Shown here in pieces: positions 52,830-52,894 of a DNA stretch of 52,894 nt (within the stretch, counting starts at the first letter, position 1; each line of letters opens with the position of its first letter). Where the stretch lies: NCBI RefSeq assembly GCF_000285495.1, contig NZ_HE610977.1:822724-875617 (forward strand), read 5' to 3'. Below the pieces are notes generated by a model. The model was given only the letters and a program-made list of their open reading frames with translations, did not search any database and had not been told where the DNA came from. A program made the position numbers and the translations under genes. This DNA is from Oceanobacillus massiliensis str. N'diop. Its GTDB lineage: Bacteria > Bacillota > Bacilli > Bacillales > Amphibacillaceae.

Positions 52830-52894
52830 ATTATCACCCCCCTTCAAGAAAAGGGGTGAACTACCACCCATGAAAGCCCTATTACACTTATATC

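Overview
The window reads as a low-GC, endospore-forming Bacillaceae chromosome segment, probably a halotolerant genus of the Virgibacillus/Oceanobacillus type. That placement is inferred from A/T-rich DNA, strong AGGAGG-type ribosome sites, an OpuA-type compatible-solute transporter, a SpoIIP-like sporulation amidase, a CotF-like coat protein and a YdhK lipoprotein. No rRNA, complete tRNA or CRISPR array was seen.

Region 1 (about 350-8550) is a carnitine-use module read on the minus strand: L-carnitine dehydrogenase, a BKACE-type beta-keto acid cleavage enzyme, a hotdog thioesterase, an OpuA-like ABC importer and a CocE/NonD esterase. A TetR repressor gene lies upstream. Three copies of a 14-bp palindrome (ACCATCYRGACGGT) are visible. 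Two of them sit exactly inside the 17-bp spacer of a TTGAAA promoter, one for the catabolic operon and one for tetR itself.

Region 2 (about 9150-24250) is accessory DNA. Its left edge carries what looks like the 3' end of a tRNA-Leu followed by a terminator, as left by a tyrosine-recombinase element. It holds three defence-type units, all on the minus strand: a Gabija-like OLD nuclease plus UvrD helicase pair, a type I restriction-modification operon (hsdM-hsdS-hsdR), and an unusual pair made of a methylase-specificity fusion and a protein resembling abortive-infection C-terminal domains. A tandem AbrB-like regulator and a group II intron relic close the region.

Region 3 (about 24600-28640) is a cell-wall cassette: a divergent MurE-like ligase, a D,D-carboxypeptidase and a SpoIIP-like amidase.

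Region 4 (about 28900-52000) is a large metal, mainly copper, homeostasis region. It has a ZIP transporter, a membrane cupredoxin, two multicopper oxidases, CcdA and a ResA-like thioredoxin, CsoR-CopA-CopZ, a CopB-type ATPase with a His-rich tail, a Cys-rich copper-storage-like protein, a two-component system, and a set of secreted or membrane accessory proteins. Between the live genes lie decayed copies of the same families (copZ, copA, csoR, a CopB-like ATPase, a YdhK-like lipoprotein), so copper cassettes have been gained and lost repeatedly. Several CsoR-type operators and a shared TTTCTGCACA motif suggest two regulatory circuits. The right end carries a small unknown gene and a type I toxin-antitoxin locus.

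Four genes (gajB-like, hsdR, the Abi-like gene and spoIIP-like) are each broken by a single-base change in an A/T homopolymer. Either the sequence has homopolymer errors or these genes are decaying or phase-variable.
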